DNA of 57,095 nt from Merismopedia glauca CCAP 1448/3 (lineage in GTDB: Bacteria > Cyanobacteriota > Cyanobacteriia > Cyanobacteriales > CCAP-1448). Under the pieces are notes generated by a model. It saw nothing but the letters and a program-made list of their open reading frames with translations, did not search any database and was not told the origin of the DNA. The DNA lies in the NCBI RefSeq assembly GCF_003003775.1, contig NZ_PVWJ01000015.1:1-57095 (forward strand), given 5' to 3'. Position 1 is the stretch's first letter. Every line of letters starts with the position of its first letter. Below are positions 33,458-41,955 of the stretch, piece after piece. The translations under genes and the position numbers were made by a program.

Positions 33458-33763
33458 ACTAGAGTGGCACATTTCGGCTGATTATTACTACAAAATTATA
33501 TATAGCCGATCGATTCTCAAGTCAAGCGATCGCTGATTAACTTTGGTTTAGTTCTGTGTACTTATCAGTTATTGTAAATCAATATTAATTATATTCACGA
33601 ATATAGCTACAAATAGTGACAAATAACGTAGCAAGTGGTATTTTAAGAGAAATAATTGCATCGGCATATGTTCTTATAGGTTCAAGCTTGACCTTACGGG
33701 CTTGCTATTGAATCGCGATTATAGCATCGCCAACTCGGAAAGTAATTATCAGGAAAAAAAAAG
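33458..33763. promoter_or_regulatory. Divergent promoter region of the tubulin/Hsp70-like cluster
   Basis: This 306-bp gap separates the vWA lipoprotein (-) from the cluster (+). It contains the near-palindrome GGTTCAAGCTTGACC (33679-33693), which could be a repressor site, and AT-rich stretches at 33560-33640. No coding signal is visible. Promoter boxes cannot be fixed by eye. Confidence 0.4.
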
Positions 33764-34243
33764 ATGAAAGCAGGCGAAATCATTCGCGTCATTGTTTTCT
33801 ATTTAATCGGCGCTATTTTAGTTTTTGTAGGGCAACCACTTCTATATCGTAATGGAATTATCGCTGTCAATGACGTACCAGAAGTCGAAACTTGGGTTAG
33901 CGATTATTATACGCCAGCAGCCGCAATAGTGTTTGGCATCTGCTTGCTCGCTACCATAATTTGGTTGGTTATAACTGCTATTTCTAAAGCAGATCTGGCT
34001 GAAGATATAGAAAAGTCAAGATTGTGGTGGTGGTTAATTGGGTTGCTACCAGTAATTAGTATCTGTGCGGCTATAGCTTTGTATAAAGAAGGAAGCGGTG
34101 AAGCACAATTGTCATTAGCTGTACTTTTCGTCTTAGATTTCCTCTGGTTATATTGGTTGACTACTGCTAGCAGTACCCCAGGATTATTCATGTTTATTCC
34201 GCCATTGGCAAGGCAACTGCGCGGCATGATAGGAGCGATATAA
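33764..34243 (+). CDS. Small membrane protein, first gene of the cluster
   Basis: The 159-residue protein has four hydrophobic helices (about residues 6-25, 44-68, 86-106 and 113-135), separated by short polar loops, and a short basic tail (PPLARQLRGMIGAI). There is no signal peptide cleavage site. No family is recognised. The stop codon overlaps the start of the tubulin-like gene (TAATG at 34241-34245), with AGGAG just before it, so the two are translationally coupled. It is a likely membrane partner for the tubulin-like protein. Confidence 0.7.
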   Translation: MKAGEIIRVIVFYLIGAILVFVGQPLLYRNGIIAVNDVPEVETWVSDYYTPAAAIVFGICLLATIIWLVITAISKADLAEDIEKSRLWWWLIGLLPVISICAAIALYKEGSGEAQLSLAVLFVLDFLWLYWLTTASSTPGLFMFIPPLARQLRGMIGAI

Positions 34244-35730
34244 TGGGAGTCTATTTAATTGGAGTTGGTGGTAGCGGGGCTAAATGCATTGAAGGTGTAA
34301 TTCAATTAGCCGCAGTGGGTTTGTTTACTGAAGAACCAATTAAAGTTTTATTTGTCGATGCCGATGAAACTAATGGTAACCTAGAACGTTCTCGTAACAG
34401 TCTGAAAACCTATCAAAGATGTTACGAATTGACGGCGGAAGGAGATAAACAAGAATGCCCTTGGATGAAGACTAAAATTGAATCTTTCGATTTATGGTCG
34501 CCCTTTGCCGAACAGAGCTTGAATAAAACTATCAAAACATTTTTCCAGTATAATACTATCAAGCAAAATCAACCAGCTTTAGGCAACTTATTCGATGTTT
34601 TGTATACTAAAGAAGAGCAAGATGCCGAGTTAGATGTTGGGTTTCGCGGCAGACCAGCTATAGGTTCAGCCGTGATGAGCCAAGTAGATTTAAACAGGTT
34701 AGAGCAAGAACCCTGGGGCAGTTTCATCAAGCAGATTCAGGCAGATACAGGTAGTGGAAAAATCCCAAAGATCCTGCTCTGCGGTTCAATTTTTGGTGGC
34801 ACGGGAGCATCGGGATTGCCCACAATTGCTCGTCTGATTGCTAATAAATTAAATGCCGTCAACGTGCGCGCTCGCGTGCAAATTGGTTGCCTTTTCTTAT
34901 TACCATACTTTGGCTTTGCAGCACCTCCAGGAGAAGATCCAGATGGAGTTTATGCCCGTTCAGAACAGTTTTTACTGAACACCGAAGCTGCATTACGTTA
35001 CTACCTTACCCAAGGCAAAGAAATCTTCGATACAGTCTATCTGCTGGGTAGTCAAAACCTATCGCGAGTCAACTTCAGTATCGGCAAAAATAGCCAACGC
35101 AATGAACCTCACTTTGTAGAACTCTATGGGGCGCTAGCTGTGAGGCATTTCCTCTTCCAACCTCCTTCAGAACCAGGTACAGTTGTCTTAGTGAGTCGAG
35201 AGAGTATTGGCAGGCTAACTTGGAATGACCTTCCAGATCGAGAGCAAGTCAAAGCAGATTTGATTAATGCTGCCAGATTTGCTTTTAGCTGGCTGTCGGG
35301 AATCGCCCCCGAATTAGAGAAGGCTAAAACTCAAGGTTTCGGCAGATTTGGCAACCTAGCTCCTTGGTTAACCAAATTTTACAGTAACGGTCGCGGAAAT
35401 CTACCTGATTTTAACGATCCTAACCAGCAAAATGCTATTGCGATCGTGAGCTACTGGTGTAAAGGTTTTCTGTGGTGGCTCTATTACTTGCATCAAGCAG
35501 AAGGAGAGGTAGTCGAGCTATTTAACGTTAAAGCTTGGGAAAACCTAAATGGAGAGCTAAAAGGCGAAGAATTGCCAAATTTAGCCATTAGAGACAACCG
35601 CGATCGCACCAGACAATCTCAAGACACCCCCGCTAGACTCAAAAATAACCTCGATCCCAAACGCCTCAAAGCCCCCAACCAAGGCACGATTGGACTTGCT
35701 AGAGCCTTGTACATCCTCTGTCGTCTTTAG
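34243..35730 (+). CDS. Tubulin/FtsZ-like GTPase (Tubulin_2-type)
   Basis: The 495-residue protein starts MGVYLIGVGGSGAKCIEGV, a Rossmann-type first loop as in the tubulin/FtsZ superfamily. It carries CGSIFGGTGASGLPTIARL at about residues 180-198; GGTGASG corresponds to the GGGTG[S/T]G phosphate-binding signature. Between them KVLFVDADETN matches the conserved second strand. The remainder is helical and divergent, as in the distant bacterial tubulin-like families reported near membrane-associated gene sets (FtsZl/Tubulin_2 groups). GTP binding and polymerisation are inferred from homology only. The gene is coupled to the membrane protein upstream and followed by an Hsp70/actin-fold ATPase. Confidence 0.75.
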   Translation: MGVYLIGVGGSGAKCIEGVIQLAAVGLFTEEPIKVLFVDADETNGNLERSRNSLKTYQRCYELTAEGDKQECPWMKTKIESFDLWSPFAEQSLNKTIKTFFQYNTIKQNQPALGNLFDVLYTKEEQDAELDVGFRGRPAIGSAVMSQVDLNRLEQEPWGSFIKQIQADTGSGKIPKILLCGSIFGGTGASGLPTIARLIANKLNAVNVRARVQIGCLFLLPYFGFAAPPGEDPDGVYARSEQFLLNTEAALRYYLTQGKEIFDTVYLLGSQNLSRVNFSIGKNSQRNEPHFVELYGALAVRHFLFQPPSEPGTVVLVSRESIGRLTWNDLPDREQVKADLINAARFAFSWLSGIAPELEKAKTQGFGRFGNLAPWLTKFYSNGRGNLPDFNDPNQQNAIAIVSYWCKGFLWWLYYLHQAEGEVVELFNVKAWENLNGELKGEELPNLAIRDNRDRTRQSQDTPARLKNNLDPKRLKAPNQGTIGLARALYILCRL

Positions 35731-35734
35731 TTAA

Positions 35735-35757
35735 GGAAGAAGGAAGAAGGAAGAAGG
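35735..35757. repeat. GGAAGAA heptamer repeat
   Basis: Three tandem GGAAGAA units lie in the 61-bp gap between the tubulin-like and Hsp70-like genes. They are about 35-55 nt upstream of the next start codon, too far to serve directly as a ribosome-binding site. Confidence 0.65.
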
Positions 35758-35791
35758 GCTCAATCTCCCAAATACTTACTTATTACCGATC

Positions 35792-38700
35792 ATGACCATC
35801 CTCATCTTACCCAAGCTCAAGTCCGATAGCGACGTTAGACCTGCTGATGAATCTGGAAAATGGGATCTGCAACAAGCTAAAGCCTTTCAAGATGTTGCCT
35901 CTAGTTTAGATTATAAGGCTCCAGGGCAGGTCAAAAGCGTCAGTTCCGTCCCCACCATGTGGGCGCGTGCCCTATCGATGGAAATGGCGCTACACAACCC
36001 CTATTATCCCATTCGCCAGGAAATGATTCAACAATGGCAGGGAATGCTAGGTGCGATAGCTCTAGCAGAGGTGCGGGGATTTCCCCTCAAAGCTCAATTA
36101 GTCTGCTTGGGTAGCCTTAAAGATAAAGAGCCGTTTGCCCATTCTCTCTACGAACTTCTGCCAGATCCAGTCAATTCCCTGTATAGTTTAACCTCTCCTC
36201 CCAAACACGCTTGGGAAGACATTTATATCTTCCTCTGGCACGATAAAGCTGTTGGGATGAGTTCCCCCAGTACCTTAGTAGTTCCTGCTGAAGAAGGGAT
36301 ATGGACTAACTTACCTTGGTGGAACGATAAAACGGGTAAATTGGAATCTCCTCACCATCGTCTCAACAACACCGAAAGAGCTTTATTGTGGCGTTGGTTA
36401 GAAAATTTGCGGGATGAAGTTGGGAATAAAGAAAATAAATATCGAGGACAGAAACAAGCAATTAACACTATTGGCGGCTTAATTGAAGACTTTCGGCAAA
36501 GCTTGGGTAACTACCCCGAACAAATTCTAACTTTGAGCAATAACCCCCAATTCTTTCAAGTTCCTTTAAATCGAGGGGTACTTATTGCTCTCAACAAACC
36601 AGTCAAAGTCGAAGCGAAACCATCTTCTGTTAGGTTAATTAAAAGTCCAGAAAAAACTAACGTTCTCGATCTGTTAATTTTAGATCGGGAAATATCTACA
36701 GCTTGGAATGAATCGCCCCAAAATATCTGGGTTTATGGCAATCAAACTTTAGCATCTTTAAATATTGAAGCTCTCAAAAATAAAACTATTATTTGGGAGG
36801 GAGTCAGATGGATTGAATCGAAAGATTTATTCTTACCAGAATTCAAGTTTGTCGATTTAGAAGATGCTCTACCTGGTGCTTTTTTACCTCCAGGAATTCA
36901 GATTAATTTTAACGGACAGCGAGTTACCCCATTACTGCCCCTCAACCCAATTTTATTAGAGTATTTCACTTCAGAAGAATTAATTCGACACATTCAATTA
37001 AACCAGATTCAAAGTAGTGAAGGTTCTGTCTTAAGGTTCAGTTTAGATCTGCCACTTTCTGGGACAAATGGGACGCAGAATTATCGCATTTTCAAAGATT
37101 ACCAAATTAAAGAAGAAAACGCTTTACCAGAAGTTCCAGTCCTGGAAATATGGCCCCATTTTAGAGCAGAAGGTTGGCGCTCTTATTATGCATTTTACTA
37201 TGATGCTGAATTTGGAGACGAAACCTTCCAAGTCAATTTACCATCTGCAAGAGAACCTCATTTATTTAAAGATGGCAGAGGCTCTTATCAGATTACCAGA
37301 TTAGAAGAGTTTCCTTCATATATTAACTGCCAAGATCGCGATCGCCGAACTATCGGTTTGATTTTGCTCAGAACTCCCGAACTGAATAGATCTACTGGAA
37401 GTTGGCGAGTTGGAGTTGATTTCGGAACTTCCTTTACTAACATTTATGTGAATCGCAAAGGAGTTGTTGAGTCTCTCCCTTTACAGAGTTTGCATCTCAA
37501 AGTTACAGAAGTCCAAATAGATACTCGCAACCCTGTTTTATTTGAATACTTTGTCCCCGAAAGTTTTATTCCACCCGATAAACCATTACCTTTATCTAGC
37601 ATTCTGACAATTAGGGGAAATACTCATAGTCCTCAAGGAAAAGAACGTCCGATTTATGATGGGAGAATCTACGTTCCAGATCGGAATCGATTTAAGCCTC
37701 AAGAAGATTGGATCGAGACAGATTTGAAGTGGACAAACTTGGTGGCTAATCGCTTATTTCTACAGCATTTAGGCTTGCATATTTCGGCTTTGGCGGCTCA
37801 AAATAATGTCAAACAGGTACAATGGTGTTTATCTTATCCTTCAGCATTTTCTAATCGGGATCGCAAACTTTACGCTCAAAATTGGCAAGATTTAACTAAA
37901 GAATTACATGCACAAACCGGAATTACACATCTTTGTCCAGAAGTAGATGAACTAGACTATTTCCGCACTGAAAGTTTAGCTATTGCTCAATATTTTGCAG
38001 ATCGAGAAGGATACGATTTAGTTGGTAGTACCTGTATTGATATGGGTGGTGGAACTTCTGATATTTCCATTTGGGAAGATAATCAATTACTCCATCAATG
38101 TTCAGTGCAGTTAGCTGGAAGGGATTTATTTTCTCAGTTTCTCGAACTCAATCCTAAGTTTATTCAAAAGTTTGATGTTAAAGCCAATGAATTACAAGGG
38201 TTAAAAGAAGGTAATTTTAATGCCAAGCTGGACGTATTATTGCGGTTAGAAAGTGATAATTGGTTGAAGAAAATCGCCTTTTTGCAAGAAGATCCTGAAT
38301 TCCAAGGACTAATTAGATTGGTGGCGATCGGCACGGCTGGATTGTATTATTATGTAGGTACGATCTTGGGCGTTTTATCTAAAGAAGAAAAGTATCAGCG
38401 CAACGAAATTACTCCAGTTTATGTTGGTGGAAATGGCTCTAGGTTGCTGAATTGGTTGGATGTAAGAGGTAAATTTGATCGCAATTCTGAAATAAATGAA
38501 TTATTCAGCCGGATGCTGAGTAAAGGATCGGATTTTGAAGATACGGAAGAAAAAACTCGCTTGAGTCAACAACCTAAAGATGAGGTGGCTTGCGGTTTGG
38601 TTTTGAGCGATACTAAGTTACAGGGACTCAAGAAAAAAGCGAAAGATCCCTTGATTGCTGGAGAAAATTGCGAACTCAACAATGAGCTAATTAACTATCA

Positions 38701-39022
38701 AGATAGGTTGGAATTTGATGGCGAAATTAAAAACTTTAAAATCTCTCGCGATTTAGAACAGTTAAAGAGATTTTTATACGAGTTTAATTTGGGTTTAAGA
38801 GACTTAGAAATAGAAGGGATTACTCCCATGCCAGGTTTTAGACCAAAAGTCGGCTTAGAATCTAGCTATGACAGTCAACTTTGGCGAAATACTCTGAGAG
38901 AATTGGATAATACTTTGCTCAAAATTAAGGGCAATTCCGAAAATATTCGGGTAGAGCCTCCCTTTATTTTAGCCCTAAAGGCACTGTTACGGGTGTTAGG
39001 GAAGGAATGGGCGGGTAAGTGA
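35792..39022 (+). CDS. Large Hsp70/actin-fold ATPase with novel N-terminal region
   Basis: The 1076-residue protein has an actin/Hsp70-type ATPase in its C-terminal half: phosphate-1 WRVGVDFGTSFTNIYVN (about residues 538-554), phosphate-2 CIDMGGGTSDISIWE (about 748-762), and adenosine-type VYVGGNGSRLLNWL (about 875-888). All key residues (Asp of DFGT, GGGT) are present, so it should bind and hydrolyse ATP. About 535 N-terminal residues are unrecognised and contain beta-rich stretches (LDLLILDREISTAW; WEGVRWIESKDLF) that recur in the paralogue at 43642-46686. No signal peptide or membrane helix is seen. It sits directly behind the tubulin-like gene and is probably in the same operon. Confidence 0.8.
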   Translation: MTILILPKLKSDSDVRPADESGKWDLQQAKAFQDVASSLDYKAPGQVKSVSSVPTMWARALSMEMALHNPYYPIRQEMIQQWQGMLGAIALAEVRGFPLKAQLVCLGSLKDKEPFAHSLYELLPDPVNSLYSLTSPPKHAWEDIYIFLWHDKAVGMSSPSTLVVPAEEGIWTNLPWWNDKTGKLESPHHRLNNTERALLWRWLENLRDEVGNKENKYRGQKQAINTIGGLIEDFRQSLGNYPEQILTLSNNPQFFQVPLNRGVLIALNKPVKVEAKPSSVRLIKSPEKTNVLDLLILDREISTAWNESPQNIWVYGNQTLASLNIEALKNKTIIWEGVRWIESKDLFLPEFKFVDLEDALPGAFLPPGIQINFNGQRVTPLLPLNPILLEYFTSEELIRHIQLNQIQSSEGSVLRFSLDLPLSGTNGTQNYRIFKDYQIKEENALPEVPVLEIWPHFRAEGWRSYYAFYYDAEFGDETFQVNLPSAREPHLFKDGRGSYQITRLEEFPSYINCQDRDRRTIGLILLRTPELNRSTGSWRVGVDFGTSFTNIYVNRKGVVESLPLQSLHLKVTEVQIDTRNPVLFEYFVPESFIPPDKPLPLSSILTIRGNTHSPQGKERPIYDGRIYVPDRNRFKPQEDWIETDLKWTNLVANRLFLQHLGLHISALAAQNNVKQVQWCLSYPSAFSNRDRKLYAQNWQDLTKELHAQTGITHLCPEVDELDYFRTESLAIAQYFADREGYDLVGSTCIDMGGGTSDISIWEDNQLLHQCSVQLAGRDLFSQFLELNPKFIQKFDVKANELQGLKEGNFNAKLDVLLRLESDNWLKKIAFLQEDPEFQGLIRLVAIGTAGLYYYVGTILGVLSKEEKYQRNEITPVYVGGNGSRLLNWLDVRGKFDRNSEINELFSRMLSKGSDFEDTEEKTRLSQQPKDEVACGLVLSDTKLQGLKKKAKDPLIAGENCELNNELINYQDRLEFDGEIKNFKISRDLEQLKRFLYEFNLGLRDLEIEGITPMPGFRPKVGLESSYDSQLWRNTLRELDNTLLKIKGNSENIRVEPPFILALKALLRVLGKEWAGK

Positions 39023-39025
39023 TAG

Positions 39026-39088
39026 GAGAGCCTTCAGATTGAAATCTGAGGCTATACAAGCTAAGTCCGCCTGCGCGGACTTTTGAAG
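39026..39088. repeat. Short dispersed repeat with two hairpins
   Basis: CAGATTGAAATCTG and GTCCGCCTGCGCGGAC hairpins flank GGCTATACAAGCTAA. A decayed version (CAGATTGAAGTCTG...GGCTATACAAACTAAGTC) follows the second Hsp70-like gene at 46710-46745. The repeat belongs to the family seen at 20398 and 23971. Confidence 0.7.
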
Positions 39089-39152
39089 GGTGTTAGGTTG
39101 GGTAGAGTCAGCCAAACTCAACCTATCTAGCAAAATGGGGAAGGTAGCGCGT

Positions 39153-40358
39153 ATGGCAAAATGTCCGGTTTGTAATACTGAATATACTCAAGGACAAGAC
39201 GAATTGTGTCCAAAATGCCGTCTACCGTTTGAATTGTATTCCCTGCTTTACGAGAGAGATAAAATATTAGCAGAAAGGTGGATAACTTGGGCTAGAGGGT
39301 TATTTCACAGCAAATTAAACAACTTCGGAATTTTAACTCCATCTTATCCTCAAACAACGTCCCCTGAGATTCAACCTGAGTTCTTGGCAACAATAACTCA
39401 AGCTGTAAATCGCCAAAAAGAGATCGATCGGCGAGTTCGACATTTAGAAGAGCTTGAGAAAGAACGGGAGAATAAACAGTATCAAATTGATTTAGAGCGC
39501 TCAAGAATGATATCTGATGTCAAAACCGAGGTGAACCGCCAAATCGACAAGGAGAGAGCCAATTTACACTTTCAAATCTCTCAACTAGAAGAGCAGTTAA
39601 GAAAGGAAAAACAAGAGCGATCGCATTTCCAATCTCACATATCTAATTTAGCAGCAGAATTCACCCCTAGACTATCAAATCTCGAAACTCAGTTAGACCA
39701 AGATAGAAAAGAGCGATCGCATTTCCCATCTCAGATCTCTCAATTACAACAAAATGTATCCCAAACTTTTAGCAACTATGAAACTTGGTGTCAAAACACT
39801 AATCAATCTATCAATTCTTTGACTACTAAGGTAGGAGAAATTCAAACTAACGTCGCACAACTTCAAGAGTATTCCCGAAATAACCAACGGCTAAATAGTG
39901 TAACTCAAATTAATGCACCTACCCCTACATCTAGATCCACAACACCAATAGAATCTAGTCAAGTTAACGTAAGTCAAGCTTTAAGCTTGGACGAATCCAA
40001 CTTAGTTAGTAAATACAATAATAATCCTAACATTTTTACCAACAAAATCGAAGTTTCAGAAACTAAAGAAAGTAACGATAACCGTCGTGGTGGAAGTAAC
40101 CAATCGCCAATTTTAGAAACATCTCGTCGTGCTAACTACTGGATTATTAGTGAATCCGGTTTTTACTACTTAGTTCCCAGTCCAAATTTGAAACTGAATG
40201 AATTTAATTATAAAACTGTGGAAGCCTTTTTCAAATGCCATAATTACGGAGAAAACTCTTCTCGAAACGTGCGACTTTTCAAACCCGCTCAAGTATCTGC
40301 TTTACCAGGAGGAGAAAAATGGGAACTGATCCAACCTGGCGTGATTCAGTTTGAGTAA
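39153..40358 (+). CDS. Zinc-ribbon, coiled-coil protein with one copy of the cluster's ~115-residue domain
   Basis: I chose ATG 39153 (401 residues; MAKCPVC), with AAGGT upstream; earlier starts lie in repeat sequence. Residues 4-22 form a Cys4 zinc ribbon (CPVC...CPKC). Residues about 85-255 are coiled coil (heptads rich in Glu, Gln, Arg, Leu). The C-terminal ~117 residues form the recurrent domain: LVSKYNNNPNIF, ANYWIISESGFYYLVP, LNEFNYKTVEAFF, LFKPAQV, WELIQPGVIQFE. The last ~210 codons are almost identical to the middle of the gene at 41956-43572. It is cytoplasmic, with no signal or membrane segment. The role is probably scaffold or adaptor. Confidence 0.7.
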   Translation: MAKCPVCNTEYTQGQDELCPKCRLPFELYSLLYERDKILAERWITWARGLFHSKLNNFGILTPSYPQTTSPEIQPEFLATITQAVNRQKEIDRRVRHLEELEKERENKQYQIDLERSRMISDVKTEVNRQIDKERANLHFQISQLEEQLRKEKQERSHFQSHISNLAAEFTPRLSNLETQLDQDRKERSHFPSQISQLQQNVSQTFSNYETWCQNTNQSINSLTTKVGEIQTNVAQLQEYSRNNQRLNSVTQINAPTPTSRSTTPIESSQVNVSQALSLDESNLVSKYNNNPNIFTNKIEVSETKESNDNRRGGSNQSPILETSRRANYWIISESGFYYLVPSPNLKLNEFNYKTVEAFFKCHNYGENSSRNVRLFKPAQVSALPGGEKWELIQPGVIQFE

Positions 40359-40380
40359 ATTACATAATAAGCGAGGGATT

Positions 40381-41856
40381 ATGAATATAGTTAAGGGGAA
40401 TTATATCAAAGTATTATTAGCTTTATTAGTGGCGATCGCACCTGTCCTTGTATTAGATTATCGACCTTCAGGAGCGCAATCAAGTCCGTCTAGCACTCCA
40501 GCAGTAAACCAAACAAACAATGCATTTAACCAACTTAAAAAGTCTAGAGATGAGTTGAAAGCATCGCTAGATAAATTCAAGGAAGCCATTAAAAAAGCAG
40601 TTAAAGATAAAAAACTCAATGGTATAGATAGTCAAGAGGTTACTGCTAAAATCGCTGCTCTAAAGACAGCCAAAACAGATTTTTTTAAATCGGAAACCTC
40701 CGCTCAATCTAAAGAAACGGCGACTCAAATAGATGAAGCGATCGCCGCCATATCTCAAGTTATCGATCCATTAAACCAAGGATTGACCAAGACAAATGAA
40801 GATAAAATTGCACAAGTTCAAAGATATCTAAAATTAGACAAAAAAGATCAAACTAAAGGTAAATTTAGTGAACCTCCCAATAAAAAAGGTTACGGTGATT
40901 TTGGAGATGCAACTCAAGGAGCAATAGATACATTCTTAACTGACGAGTTTGGAAAATTAGATAATGCCATTAATCAATTAGAGAATTTAAGCGCAGAAAA
41001 GCCAACAGTAAATTCCGACAAACCTACTGGAGCAAGTAAAGAAAAAACAGCCTCAGACAATAACTCATCCAACTGGTTTCCTCTTTTCGCAGCAGCATTA
41101 TTCGGTGCAATTTTAGGTTCTATAGCTTCCATTTTTGGAGCAGAATTTTTCCGCAGGCGCTCCCAGATTCCAACTCAACAAACACCACCAAAAACACAAG
41201 AATCCCAATCGACAGAATCCTCCCAAATCAAATATCTGAATGCAAGAATTGATAGTCTAACCACCAACGGAAAAACCGATTCTGGACGCATTGAGAATCT
41301 AGAAAATCAAATACGAAGATTACAAGGCGAGGTAATAGCTCTCAGTCACAGTGGCTCTAGCAACGTCACTTCAACGAGTTGGGAGATAAATCCAACTCCA
41401 TCACCATACCAAAATCCAATTTCGCTACCCTTCGACGATCCACAAGCATATTCAGCAGTAAGCTACGAAACTAATACACCTCAAGCTTCCCAAACTCCTC
41501 AATTAGTAGATATTTATAATCATAATCCGCGCTCTTTATCGGGGAAAGCGATAGAAGTAGGAGAAACGGAAGAGAGTATTAATAATCGTCGCTTGAGTGG
41601 TAATCAATTAGCTATATTAGAAAACAAGCGGGGTGGTAGTTATTGGATTATCAAAGAAGACAGCATCGATTATATGCTTCCAAAGCAAAATCTTAAAATT
41701 AATGAATACAACTATTCAACAGTTGAAGTGTTATTTGAATGTCGTAATTATGACGCTAATTACTCTGACTATAAACTGGTAAAGCCTGCTAGAGTTCAAA
41801 TGGTTTCTGGCGGTACTTGGCAGTTACAAGAACGAGGAATTATCGAATTTTACTAA
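40381..41856 (+). CDS. Envelope-spanning protein: signal peptide, PG-binding-like segment, TM helix, cluster domain
   Basis: ATG 40381 has GAGGG 5 nt upstream (491 residues). Residues 1-33 are a signal peptide or anchor ending PSGAQ. A Lys-rich helical part follows, then IAQVQRYLKL...GYGDFGDATQGAIDTFL (about residues 143-186), which resembles a peptidoglycan-binding domain ('VQ..L...G.FG.AT..A'). A transmembrane helix lies at 232-254 (FPLFAAALFGAILGSIASIF), flanked by basic FFRRR, so the C-terminus should be cytoplasmic. After a coiled coil the recurrent domain occupies about 375-491 (LVDIYNHNPRSL...GGSYWII...EYNYSTVEVLFECRNY...QERGIIEFY). It could tie the cytoplasmic components to the cell wall. 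Confidence 0.65.
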   Translation: MNIVKGNYIKVLLALLVAIAPVLVLDYRPSGAQSSPSSTPAVNQTNNAFNQLKKSRDELKASLDKFKEAIKKAVKDKKLNGIDSQEVTAKIAALKTAKTDFFKSETSAQSKETATQIDEAIAAISQVIDPLNQGLTKTNEDKIAQVQRYLKLDKKDQTKGKFSEPPNKKGYGDFGDATQGAIDTFLTDEFGKLDNAINQLENLSAEKPTVNSDKPTGASKEKTASDNNSSNWFPLFAAALFGAILGSIASIFGAEFFRRRSQIPTQQTPPKTQESQSTESSQIKYLNARIDSLTTNGKTDSGRIENLENQIRRLQGEVIALSHSGSSNVTSTSWEINPTPSPYQNPISLPFDDPQAYSAVSYETNTPQASQTPQLVDIYNHNPRSLSGKAIEVGETEESINNRRLSGNQLAILENKRGGSYWIIKEDSIDYMLPKQNLKINEYNYSTVEVLFECRNYDANYSDYKLVKPARVQMVSGGTWQLQERGIIEFY

Positions 41857-41955
41857 GTTTATAGCACTAAACAGATAATAATATGTTTGAGGAATGTCAA
41901 AACCTGGAGTTAATGTAAAAATCCGAAGCGATCGCTATGTAACTAGCTAATTTAT

